Source of the DNA: Actinomycetota bacterium
Lineage (GTDB): Bacteria > Actinomycetota > Geothermincolia > Fen-727 > JAQURN01
Direction: 5' to 3'
Assembly: GCA_028715585.1 (NCBI GenBank)
Contig: JAQURN010000031.1
Span: forward strand, 1-11,044
Length of the DNA: 11,044 nt
Within the stretch, counting starts at the first letter, position 1; every line of letters begins with the position of its first letter. Below the pieces are notes generated by a model. That model had not been told where the DNA came from. It did not search any database and saw only the letters and a list, made by a program, of their open reading frames with translations. Position numbers and translations under genes: made by a program. This document shows positions 1-6,538 of this stretch, piece by piece.

Positions 1-3
1 GGC

Positions 4-1122
4 ATGACCGGATTGAAAATTCTTCATACAGCGGATGTCCATCTTGGGGCGAAATTCGTCGGGCTCGGCTCGAAAGGAGATGCTCATCGGAGAAGGCTTC
101 TCGAAACCCTCCTCCGTGTCTTTGAAACTGTCGCCCGTGAAAGGGTTGACCTCTTCCTGATAGCGGGAGACCTCTTCGACTCCAATGGCGTTTCCAGAAG
201 CCTCGTAAGTCTGGTGGCTTCCCGCTTGAAAGACCTCTGCGCGAAGGGCATCAAAGTTTGCATATCCCCCGGCACCCACGATTCTTACGACCAGGACTCC
301 GTTTATAGGAGCGAGGAGTTCAGTGGGATAGATAACCTTCATGTGTTCAAAAGCGAGAAAATCGAGCCAGTGGTCTTTCCAGATATCAATTGCACCGTTT
401 ATGGAAACGCGAATGCCCACCCCTACACCGAGAAATATCCTCTTCGCCGATTCGAGCCATCTTCACAGACCAGGTGGAAAGTGGGAATTATCCATGCCAG
501 CCTCCTGGCTTTTGCCGAGATTGAAGATACATACATCGTCACTCCTGAGGATATAGCCAACAGCGGGCTCGACTATCTTGCGCTTGGTCATTGGCATTCC
601 ATGCGCGAGGTTTCGAGTGGTGGAGTTCTATCTTATTATCCTGGTCCTCCCGAGCTCATCAAAATGGAGAAAGGAGAGCCTGGGAAGGTTCTCGTGGTAG
701 AACTTGGGGAAGAAAGAAGCGTAAAGCCTTTAGAGGTCGGGAAAGCCAGGTTTGAAGAGATTACTCTTGATGCGGGCGAGCTCGAGGAGCCATCGAAGAT
801 TTACGACTTGATTGAGAAAGAGAAAGACCCGAACAAGATTTTGAGATTGAGAATAGCTGGAACACGAAAAGGAGAGAGGCTTGACATCGAGTCCATCTCC
901 GAGGTGGCATCGGGAAAGTTTTTTTATTTCAGGGTGGTGGACGAGTCAAAGCCGCCTCCTCGGCTGCTCGAACCCGCCAGTTACGGGGAAAGAACTGTCC
1001 AGAGAGCCTATCTGGAGGTTCTGGAGCGCAAACTCCAGCAAGCTCCCGAGGAGGCAAAACAAGACATCATTTCTGCCAAGGAAGTTGGGCTTTCACTTTT
1101 GGGGGAGGGGCAAGCGGAGTGA
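4..1122 (+). CDS. SbcD/Mre11-type (YhaO-like) DNA repair exonuclease
   Basis: A calcineurin-like metallophosphoesterase of 372 residues, near usual SbcD/YhaO length. Known members are Mn-dependent nucleases that process DNA ends together with an SbcC/Rad50-type ATPase. Visible metal-site motifs are D11-x-H13 (in HTADVHLG), G55-D56 (AGDLFD), H92-D93 (PGTHDSYD), H164 (GIIHAS) and G195-H196-W-H198. The usual GNHD asparagine, a metal ligand and catalytic residue, is Thr91 here. After about residue 230 comes a less conserved capping region. The ATG at base 4 is accepted because the first motif lies at residues 8-15, as in complete family members, although only three bases of upstream sequence are present. 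The stop codon overlaps the start of the next gene (GTGA, 1119-1122), the normal arrangement for nuclease-ATPase pairs. Family assignment is firm. YhaO rather than classical SbcD is inferred from the YhaN-like partner. Confidence 0.93.
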   Translation: MTGLKILHTADVHLGAKFVGLGSKGDAHRRRLLETLLRVFETVARERVDLFLIAGDLFDSNGVSRSLVSLVASRLKDLCAKGIKVCISPGTHDSYDQDSVYRSEEFSGIDNLHVFKSEKIEPVVFPDINCTVYGNANAHPYTEKYPLRRFEPSSQTRWKVGIIHASLLAFAEIEDTYIVTPEDIANSGLDYLALGHWHSMREVSSGGVLSYYPGPPELIKMEKGEPGKVLVVELGEERSVKPLEVGKARFEEITLDAGELEEPSKIYDLIEKEKDPNKILRLRIAGTRKGERLDIESISEVASGKFFYFRVVDESKPPPRLLEPASYGERTVQRAYLEVLERKLQQAPEEAKQDIISAKEVGLSLLGEGQAE

Positions 1123-3227
1123 TAATAAAAGGTCTAAAGCTCAAGAATTTCCGCGCTTTTACCGAGAGAGAATTTTCGTTTGGGGAAGGTTTGAATCTTG
1201 TTAGGGGAAGGAATGAAGCGGGCAAATCGACTCTCGTGAGGGCGATACTTGCCGCGTTTTTTGAAAAGGCTAATGCCAAAAATGAAAGAACTCGCGCCGA
1301 TAGGTGCTGGCAGGCAGACAGTGCGCCGAGGCTTGAACTGTGGTTCGAGGACGAAGGAGAGGAATACCATCTGATAAAGGATTTCGAGGAGAAAAGAGAA
1401 TATCTCGAGCGAAAAGGTGACCAAAAGAAATTCGAGTCCGCGAAAGGCGTAGAGGGAAAACTAGCTGAAATTATTGGTTTTGAAAAAGAGGACGACTTTT
1501 TAAGGACGGTTTGTGTTACCCATGACCAGATGACCAGCTTGGCTTCTGATGTGGGTGGGGCGGGCAAACTCGCTTCGATGTTGAGAGAAGTTGTCATCGG
1601 GGGTAGCCGGGCTGATATCGAGAGTGCTTTGAAGAAACTCGATGCTGAAATCAATGAACTCGAAAGAGGGCTTGAGAAACCAGCCAAGAATCCTGGGGAG
1701 ATAAAGAAGCTTGAAGTCGAGCTTGACTCAAAGAGGCAAAAAAAGGAGGAAATCCAGAGGGAGTTGGGCGACTTCCGGCAGAAAGAAAAGCGTTATGCGC
1801 AAGTCAAAGACGAGCTTTTGGAGAGGGAAAAAAGGTGTGAGGAGTTGCGAGACCTCATCGAGGGAAACAAGAAGATTTTGAGTCTCAAAGAGAAGATGGA
1901 ATCCGAGAGTAGACGCTTCGACCAGGAGTCGAAAATTCTAGCCGCGCATGAAGAAATGATGGAAATCCAGCAAGAGCTGGAAAGCTTTCCTTTTGCCTCC
2001 TCCGATACGGACAAGCTCGAGGAAATCACGGGCGAGCGGCAACGAATGAAAAAAATGGAAGAGCAAAAGGCAGTTACAGAGAAGGGGCTTGACGAAGCTC
2101 AATCGCAAAAAAGAACTTCGCAAAGCCGATGGGGGTGGACACTACTTGCTCTTGGCATTATTTTCGCTGTAGCGGGAATAGTGTTTGGCGTCACTAATCA
2201 CTACCTCTTTTTCCTCCTTGTCCTGCCGGCAATCGCGTTGGTTTTATGGGCGGCAAAATGCTTCTCGGCAGCGCGCAGAGGCTTGCTTGAGAAAGAACAG
2301 CAGCTCCAAATTCTCGAGCGGGATAGGGAGGAAATCGAACGGAGGGAAAAAGAGATTTTGAGCCGTTTTCCCTACGAGTCCTTCCAAGTTTTGGAAGGCG
2401 CTTATTCTTCCTTCAAAGAGGCTATGAGAAAAAAAGAGCTTGCCGAGGCAGGATTCAAGGCGTTGATTGGAGAGAGAGATTTAGAAGAGGTGAAGAAAGC
2501 AAGGAGCGAAGCGGCTCTTCGAGCCGAGGGGTACAGGGCTGAACTCGAGCGGATGGGGCGTCCCGAGCTCGATGCTGAAAAGCTTGTCTCCTATGAGAGG
2601 GAACTGGAGGAGCTCGAGGGGAAGGTGGAGGAATTGAGGCGAGAAGGGGAAGAGCTTTCGTCCTATTTCAAATTTACGGATGTAGATTCCCAAGAGCTTA
2701 CCTGCCTCGAGGAGGAAATTCACGAGCTGGAAGAAAAGTTAGATGACAAAAGAAGAAGGCTTGAGGTTTTGAAAATCGCCAGGGAGGCAATGGAAGAAAC
2801 CTCGAAATCCATGTTAGAGGAGGCTTTGCCATCGCTTCGAAAGGGCATTTGCGAAACTTTTTCCAAGCTTACCGGCGGGCGGTACGAAGATGTAGAAGTG
2901 AGCAGAGACAACCTCGCAATTTCGGTCTATTCCAGGGAAAAGGGAGGGATGGTTTCCGCTGAAGAGCTTCTCGGGCAATTGAGTAAAGGGACTGTGAGCC
3001 AGCTTTACCTCTCCGCGCGGCTTGAACTTTCGGAAATTCTTTCCGGGAACTGTCGCCCCCCCCTAATTTTTGACGATTCCTTTTCTTACTTTGACGACGA
3101 GAGGCTTTCCAGGTTGTGGGAGATATTGCAAGAGACCGCGAGGGAGCGACAGACATTCGTCTTTACTTGCACCAGTCGGTATGATTCCCTAATTGACGAG
3201 CAAACCAAAGTCATCGACATTGGCTGA
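1119..3227 (+). CDS. SbcC/Rad50-like ATPase with membrane hairpin (YhaN-like)
   Basis: A 702-residue SMC-like ATPase, the expected partner of the upstream phosphoesterase. The N-terminal half-ATPase has Walker A at 30-38 (GRNEAGKST). Charged heptad-like coiled coil runs over roughly 175-335 and 385-560. The C-terminal half carries the signature at 621-628 (LSKGTVSQ), Walker B ending in D652-D653 and a D-loop-like FSYFDDERL. Between the coils, residues 340-383 form two hydrophobic helices (LLALGIIFAVAGIVFGV, then LFFLLVLPAIALVLW), and no CxxC zinc hook is visible. This matches B. subtilis YhaN-like proteins rather than classical SbcC. The expected H-loop (FTCH in relatives) reads FTCTSR, with Thr685 in place of His. 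The GTG start overlaps the previous stop, and a G-rich Shine-Dalgarno-like stretch lies at 1101-1110. Membrane tethering of the DNA-processing complex is inferred from the hairpin. Confidence 0.9.
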   Translation: MIIKGLKLKNFRAFTEREFSFGEGLNLVRGRNEAGKSTLVRAILAAFFEKANAKNERTRADRCWQADSAPRLELWFEDEGEEYHLIKDFEEKREYLERKGDQKKFESAKGVEGKLAEIIGFEKEDDFLRTVCVTHDQMTSLASDVGGAGKLASMLREVVIGGSRADIESALKKLDAEINELERGLEKPAKNPGEIKKLEVELDSKRQKKEEIQRELGDFRQKEKRYAQVKDELLEREKRCEELRDLIEGNKKILSLKEKMESESRRFDQESKILAAHEEMMEIQQELESFPFASSDTDKLEEITGERQRMKKMEEQKAVTEKGLDEAQSQKRTSQSRWGWTLLALGIIFAVAGIVFGVTNHYLFFLLVLPAIALVLWAAKCFSAARRGLLEKEQQLQILERDREEIERREKEILSRFPYESFQVLEGAYSSFKEAMRKKELAEAGFKALIGERDLEEVKKARSEAALRAEGYRAELERMGRPELDAEKLVSYERELEELEGKVEELRREGEELSSYFKFTDVDSQELTCLEEEIHELEEKLDDKRRRLEVLKIAREAMEETSKSMLEEALPSLRKGICETFSKLTGGRYEDVEVSRDNLAISVYSREKGGMVSAEELLGQLSKGTVSQLYLSARLELSEILSGNCRPPLIFDDSFSYFDDERLSRLWEILQETARERQTFVFTCTSRYDSLIDEQTKVIDIG

Positions 3228-3353
3228 ACGTATGCTTGTTGAAGCGATGTTTCACTGTCTATCAGGGTTTAGTTCGAGGGCAGGAGGCAGAATACTGAAA
3301 TAGCTGAACGTATTATCAAGATGATATGTAACTGGAGGGAAATTGTTGAACGT
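3223..3353 (+). repeat. Short direct repeat GCTGAACGTAT around the intergenic gap
   Basis: The 11-mer GCTGAACGTAT occurs exactly at 3223-3233, spanning the stop codon of the ATPase gene, and at 3303-3313. Its core TGAACGT recurs at 3347-3353 in the first codons of the next gene. An exact 11-base repeat within about 100 bases is unlikely by chance. No mobile element or hairpin is attached to it. It may be a regulator site, a relic of a local duplication, or coincidence. Confidence 0.4.
3311..3316 (+). promoter_or_regulatory. Possible -10 element before the MBL hydrolase gene
   Basis: TATTAT matches the sigma-A -10 consensus at five of six positions and would place transcription start about 20 bases before the TTG start. 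No convincing -35 hexamer lies 16-18 bases upstream, so the gene may instead be read through from the nuclease operon. No terminator is visible between 3228 and 3342. Confidence 0.2.
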
Positions 3354-3975
3354 CGAAACTTTTACAGATTTTTCTTTTGGAACCAACAGCTATCTCGTTT
3401 GGAAGGAGGGTTCGAAAGAGGCCATCCTGATCGATGCGGGAGCATCGGCTGACAGGATACTCGATTTCCTGAAGCGAAATAACCTCTCTCTCGAGGCGAT
3501 TCTTCTCACCCATGGGCATCCCGACCATGTCGTGGGGGTCGCTGAAGTAAGCAAGGCTACTGGAGCGAAAGTTTATTTGAGCGACGAGGACAAGAAGATG
3601 GTTGAATATATGTCCTCTGCTTTCCTCTCCATGCTTGGCATGTCGGAGCTCGAATTGCCAGAAGAATTTGAGCCTCTCTACGACGGGCAGAAGCTCAAGT
3701 TTGACGATATCGAAGTTCAGGTTCTCCACACGCCTGGGCATTCGCCTGGAAGTATGAGTTTTCTAATCGATGACGCCCTTTTCGATGGAGATCTCCTATT
3801 CAACAACTCGGTTGGCAGAACCGATTTTCCTGGCGGGAGTTTTGAAGTTCTCCTTCGCTCGGTGAAAGAGAAAGTTTTCGTCCTTGACCCCGAAACGAAG
3901 GTATATCCTGGCCACATGGGAATGACAACTGTAGGTTGGGAAAAGCGAACCAACCCTTTCCTCACGGGCATCTAG
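3343..3975 (+). CDS. MBL-fold hydrolase, glyoxalase II-like (YcbL type)
   Basis: A 210-residue single-domain metallo-beta-lactamase-fold enzyme. The dinuclear metal site is complete: H57-x-H59-x-D61-H62 (THGHPDH), H133 (TPGHSPGS), D150 (FDGDLLF) and H191 (YPGHMG). The FxxSVGRTDFPGG segment (153-165) and the ending GWEKRTNPFL are typical of the glyoxalase II/hydroxyacylglutathione-hydrolase-like group common in bacteria and archaea. The natural substrate is probably a thioester or similar hydrolysable metabolite but cannot be read from sequence. Length fits the short YcbL-like forms that lack the C-terminal glutathione-binding domain. Translation starts at one of two tandem TTG codons (3343 or 3346). 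The Shine-Dalgarno stretch GGAGGG at 3334-3339 is better spaced for 3346. A flavoprotein gene follows after 23 bases, suggesting co-transcription. Confidence 0.88.
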   Translation: MLNVETFTDFSFGTNSYLVWKEGSKEAILIDAGASADRILDFLKRNNLSLEAILLTHGHPDHVVGVAEVSKATGAKVYLSDEDKKMVEYMSSAFLSMLGMSELELPEEFEPLYDGQKLKFDDIEVQVLHTPGHSPGSMSFLIDDALFDGDLLFNNSVGRTDFPGGSFEVLLRSVKEKVFVLDPETKVYPGHMGMTTVGWEKRTNPFLTGI

Positions 3976-3998
3976 CGTGTCCATAGGAGGGTGAGAGC

Positions 3999-4670
3999 TT
4001 GAAGATAGTGGCAGTGAGTGGAAGTCTTACAGCAGGAGGGAATGTCGAAGCGCTTCTCGATTATGCCCTCGAGGAATACGCGAACAAGAGCGACGTAGAG
4101 GTTGAGAAATTCCTCCTTTCAAAGATGGAGATAGCACCTTGCAAGCAGTGCAACTGGTGTTTGAGAAACCAAACGGAATCTCGGTTTTGCAAAATAGATG
4201 ACGGGATGGGGCTTATCTATCCCGAGCTGATGGAAGCAAGCGGCTTGATTGTCGCAACCCCTGTGCATTTCTTGAGGCTTTCCCCTACGACTGCTAACTT
4301 CCTGGATCGCCTGCGCCCTTTTGTGCATGGAAATATCACCGCGGGGGCGATGAGAAACAAGGTTGGCGGAGCCCTGGCCGTTTCGTGGTTTCGTAATGCC
4401 GGGATTGAGCTCGCCCTGGTTACGGTGAACGCCGCGTTTCAAGCGCTCACGATGGTGATTGCTACTCCGGATTTAGGGGCGTTTGGAGGCGGAGCTTTTT
4501 CGAGCATCAACGGAACTGGTGAGCGCTTAGAGGGCGATAAGCGCCTTGTTTTGCAGGATGAGCTCGGGCTTGCCACCGCTCGTTCGGTTGCTTATAGGGT
4601 CTGGGAGCTGGTGACTATTTTAGAGGCAGGGAAAAAGTTATTTGACGATAGGGAGGAGAAGCAAAATTAG
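3999..4670 (+). CDS. NADPH-dependent FMN reductase / iron-sulfur flavoprotein-like
   Basis: A 223-residue flavodoxin-fold protein of the NADPH-dependent FMN reductase superfamily. It starts with the FMN-phosphate loop VSGSLTAGGNVEAL (residues 6-19) and continues with a flavin-contacting IVATPVHFLRLSPTTANFLDR segment. A cysteine cluster, C48-x2-C51-x2-C54-x9-C64 (PCKQCNWC...FCKIDDGM), resembles the compact cysteine motif that binds [4Fe-4S] in archaeal Isf proteins, though the last spacing is longer than the usual four to seven. It is probably a cytoplasmic electron-transfer flavoprotein of anaerobic metabolism or oxidative-stress defence; the partner is unknown. The TTG start at 3999 follows AGGAGGGTGA (3986-3995), and the GTG at 3991 meets a stop after three codons. 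A flavin reductase without a cluster is the alternative. Promoter-like sequence follows the stop, so this is probably the last gene of its unit. Confidence 0.82.
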   Translation: MKIVAVSGSLTAGGNVEALLDYALEEYANKSDVEVEKFLLSKMEIAPCKQCNWCLRNQTESRFCKIDDGMGLIYPELMEASGLIVATPVHFLRLSPTTANFLDRLRPFVHGNITAGAMRNKVGGALAVSWFRNAGIELALVTVNAAFQALTMVIATPDLGAFGGGAFSSINGTGERLEGDKRLVLQDELGLATARSVAYRVWELVTILEAGKKLFDDREEKQN

Positions 4671-4702
4671 CCTAAGAAAAGAAGTTCATTTCAGTGTTTA
4701 TC

Positions 4703-4711
4703 TGGTAGAAT
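4703..4711 (+). promoter_or_regulatory. Putative extended -10 promoter of tatAC
   Basis: TGGTAGAAT contains the extended -10 TGn and the hexamer TAGAAT (4706-4711, five of six consensus matches). The -35 region is poor (TTCATT at 4685-4690 gives only a 15-base spacer), as is common for extended -10 promoters. Transcription would start near 4718, about 30 bases before the tatA ATG. This is the only plausible promoter seen in the 77-base gap before tatA. Confidence 0.4.
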
Positions 4712-4747
4712 GTTTTTGAACAGGTAAGAGCGAGAAAGGAGCTTAAG

Positions 4748-4948
4748 ATGCCATTTGGACTTGGACCTACCGAGTTGATAGTCATCTTGATAATAGCCCT
4801 AGTGATTTTTGGTCCCTCCAGGCTCCCCAAAGTTGGGCAGTCGATTGGCGAGGCAATAAGAGGGTTTAGGGATGCTACCAACAAGGTAGAGGGCGAGATA
4901 AAAAATAGCCTGGAAGAGCCCCCTTCCAATGGTTCTGACAAAGAATAG
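4748..4948 (+). CDS. tatA: Twin-arginine translocase subunit TatA
   Basis: A 66-residue TatA/E protein of typical length. The pattern is diagnostic: a short N-terminal stretch with polar Glu9, a hydrophobic helix (residues 10-20, LIVILIIALVI), the F21-G22-P23 hinge, then the amphipathic helix RLPKVGQSIGEAIRGF and an acidic, polar tail. TatA oligomerises to form or weaken the membrane path through which folded twin-arginine proteins are exported. The ATG is preceded by AAAGGA (4735-4740) at good spacing. tatC begins 12 bases after the stop. No TatB-like gene lies nearby, so this single TatA probably serves both roles, as in minimal TatAC systems. Identification rests on direct motif match. Confidence 0.95.
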   Translation: MPFGLGPTELIVILIIALVIFGPSRLPKVGQSIGEAIRGFRDATNKVEGEIKNSLEEPPSNGSDKE

Positions 4949-4960
4949 GCTCTTACGGCG

Positions 4961-5719
4961 GTGGCTCGGACTCAACCTCCCATGAGTTATCTCCAGCACC
5001 TGGAGGAATTCAGGCGGAGGCTCATCGTTTGTTTCATAGCCTTGGTGGTGGGGATATTCGTTTGCTGGTATTTCGGGTGGGACATACTCTACATAATCAA
5101 GAGGCCAGCGGGCGATATGCCCCTCAATTACCTCAAGCCCATTGAACCCTTTCTTTGTAGATTCAAACTCTCCCTCTTCGGCGCACTCATAATTTGTCTT
5201 CCGGTGATTCTCTACGAGGTTTTGGCGTTCTTGTCTCCAGCTCTCGAGGAGAAAGAGAGGAGGCTGACATTTGCTGTCCTCGCGATGGTTATTTTTTTCT
5301 TTGCCTGTGGCGTTGTGCTTGGCTATTTCTATATCCTGCCGGTGGGGATAAAGTGGTTGCTCGGCTTGGCTGGGAAGGAGATGACGGCGGTAATCTCCGC
5401 GAGCGAGTACATTAGCTTTGCCGGCTGGTTCCTCCTTGCCTTTGGAATTGCTTTCGAGACCCCAATGTTCATATGGTTGCTCGTAGCGCTGGATATCCTT
5501 TCTCCAGAGGACTTGAGAAAGCAGTGGAGGTACGCCTACATCATCATCCTCGTTTTATCGGCGATAATAACGCCTGACTGGAATCCGGTTACAATGTTGA
5601 TGGTGGGCGCGCCGATGATTGCCCTTTACGAGATAAGCATAGCCCTGGCGAAAATTAGCGCTAAGAGAAAGGCTGCCAAGGAAGAGGAGCTAGAAAAGGC
5701 GGAGGCGATTGAGGAATAG
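4961..5719 (+). CDS. tatC: Twin-arginine translocase subunit TatC
   Basis: TatC is the six-helix membrane receptor for twin-arginine signal peptides. This 252-residue protein shows the cytoplasmic N-terminal motif HLEEFRRRLI (13-22), whose E16 and R18 align with E. coli E15 and R17. The periplasmic or first-loop motif F90-LSPALEEKE99-RR matches FxxPGLxxxE, with Ala94 in place of Gly. FGIAFETP carries E166, equivalent to E. coli E170. Hydrophobic segments fall at about 22-45, 70-92, 102-128, 144-173, 189-205 and 210-230, followed by a charged C-terminal tail. The GTG at 4961 is chosen, giving a seven-residue lead MARTQPP. ATG at 4982 would give the more classical MSYLQHLEEF, and neither start has a strong ribosome site, so translation may be coupled to tatA. 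The gene converges on the minus-strand MobB-like gene with 7 bases between stops. No Tat substrate was recognised in the window. Confidence 0.95.
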   Translation: MARTQPPMSYLQHLEEFRRRLIVCFIALVVGIFVCWYFGWDILYIIKRPAGDMPLNYLKPIEPFLCRFKLSLFGALIICLPVILYEVLAFLSPALEEKERRLTFAVLAMVIFFFACGVVLGYFYILPVGIKWLLGLAGKEMTAVISASEYISFAGWFLLAFGIAFETPMFIWLLVALDILSPEDLRKQWRYAYIIILVLSAIITPDWNPVTMLMVGAPMIALYEISIALAKISAKRKAAKEEELEKAEAIEE

Positions 5720-5726
5720 AGGGGAA

Positions 5727-6407
5727 TTACGCTTTCTTAGAACCAGTTAGCGGGGGTTGTCGTTTTTCTCCGGGCAACATTTCTTTCACTAGCTTTGTTG
5801 CCTCTTCCCAAATCTTTGCTTTCTCTTTCTCGCTGTAGAAAATAACCCGGGCACCTGGCGCTCTTTCCCTCAAATCTTTGGCGAGTTTTTCCCTCCGGAT
5901 TTCTTTCAGCTTTTTTGAGGTATCCACCAGGATGAGGTTTGCGTGGCGAATAGCGGAAGTAGCTGATGGTTTGAATTCTTCGATGGGAACATCCATGAGA
6001 AATACTGACGTAGCCTCGGGCACGCACCCAAATGAAGAATTTCCCTCGATGATAAGTAACCCTTTCGACCCTGTCTTTTCGATGGAATCCTCTATCAAGC
6101 GCCTGGTTTTTTTCGGTTCGCCGCTGGTGTTTACCCAGACTACATTTCTGGCACCAGCTCCCCAGAGCCTGCCAGTATCTGTACCTGGTTTTTGAGTTTT
6201 GGCGGGGTCAGAGATTATGCCGTAGTCTTCCCGATGCTCCGAGTTTGTGCTGACCTTCATCGCTAAGTCCGCCCCCAGGGCTTTTACCAGAAAACAACTG
6301 AAGCTCGTCTTCCCAGCCTTTTTGGAGGAGGAGCCAACGAGAACAGTCTTTGGCATTCCTCGATTGGGCTTTGTTTTGCCGGGAACTACACTCTTATGGG
6401 AATTCAT
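5727..6407 (-). CDS. MobB-like P-loop NTPase
   Basis: A 226-residue nucleotide-binding protein resembling MobB, the GTP-binding accessory factor of molybdopterin guanine dinucleotide synthesis. Visible are a P-loop (GSSSKKAGKTS, residues 25-35, with G32-K33-T34), a P74-G-T-D77 / G83-A-G-A86-R-N-V-V block matching the PGKDS / AGA block of MobB, and a Walker-B-like strand LLIIEGN with E121 where MobB has VEG. The P-loop lacks the first glycine of the classical GxxxxGKT spacing (Ser27), so it is atypical. The C-terminus (about 165-226) is charged and helical. Start choice: ATG at 6407 has GAGGT five bases upstream. ATG at 6356 (Met18) lies right before the first strand, but its GAGGA touches the start codon. 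No MobA or molybdoenzyme gene is present, so a role in cofactor synthesis is inference; another SIMIBI-class function is possible. Confidence 0.65.
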   Translation of the reverse strand: MNSHKSVVPGKTKPNRGMPKTVLVGSSSKKAGKTSFSCFLVKALGADLAMKVSTNSEHREDYGIISDPAKTQKPGTDTGRLWGAGARNVVWVNTSGEPKKTRRLIEDSIEKTGSKGLLIIEGNSSFGCVPEATSVFLMDVPIEEFKPSATSAIRHANLILVDTSKKLKEIRREKLAKDLRERAPGARVIFYSEKEKAKIWEEATKLVKEMLPGEKRQPPLTGSKKA

Positions 6408-6538
6408 CTACCTCGAGCGCTAATTTTACTTTTCGTTTGATGATATTCTATTTCGAGCCTACGAGGAACAGCCTCTGGTTTGTTCTCAAGTCTCAATCAT
6501 TTCTCGAGGCTAGCTTGGCAGAAAGGAGAAGCAGAAGA
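6408..6538. promoter_or_regulatory. Divergent control region with possible operator repeat
   Basis: This 131-base gap separates the diverging MobB-like and hydrolase genes. On the plus strand TGATATTCT (6441-6449) reads as an extended -10 (TGn + TATTCT). On the minus strand TAGAAT (6450-6445) could serve the MobB-like gene. Neither has a good -35. The arms CTACCTCGAG (6408-6417) and CTCGAGGCTAG (6503-6513) form an imperfect inverted repeat, differing by one inserted base, that brackets both candidate promoters. Operator function is inference. Confidence 0.35.

Noticed and set aside
1067..1687. A 206-residue minus-strand open frame opposite the start of the SbcC-like gene.
   Set aside because: Its serine-, phenylalanine- and leucine-rich composition is the mirror of Glu/Lys-rich coding on the plus strand, and it has no domain or start signal. 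The same applies to the other minus-strand frames at 3316-3741 and 9124-9525.
3232..3303. A 23-codon open frame in the gap between the ATPase and MBL genes.
   Set aside because: It has no ribosome binding site, overlaps the direct repeats and shows no recognisable peptide character.
3343..4670. MBL hydrolase followed by a flavoprotein, which could suggest a split flavodiiron protein (O2/NO reductase).
   Set aside because: The MBL site is the glyoxalase-type HxHxDH, not the flavodiiron HxExD pattern, and the flavoprotein is FMN-reductase-like with a cysteine cluster, so the pair is not a split FprA.
5720..5726. A bidirectional terminator expected between the convergent tatC and MobB-like genes.
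   Set aside because: Only 7 bases separate the stops and no hairpin with a T-run is visible there or just inside either gene.
6350..6538. A 63-codon N-terminal extension of the hydrolase frame beginning at ATG 6350.
   Set aside because: It is antisense to the start of the MobB-like gene, has no ribosome site and no homology-like features. ATG 6539 follows an AAAGGAG and leads straight into the membrane segment.
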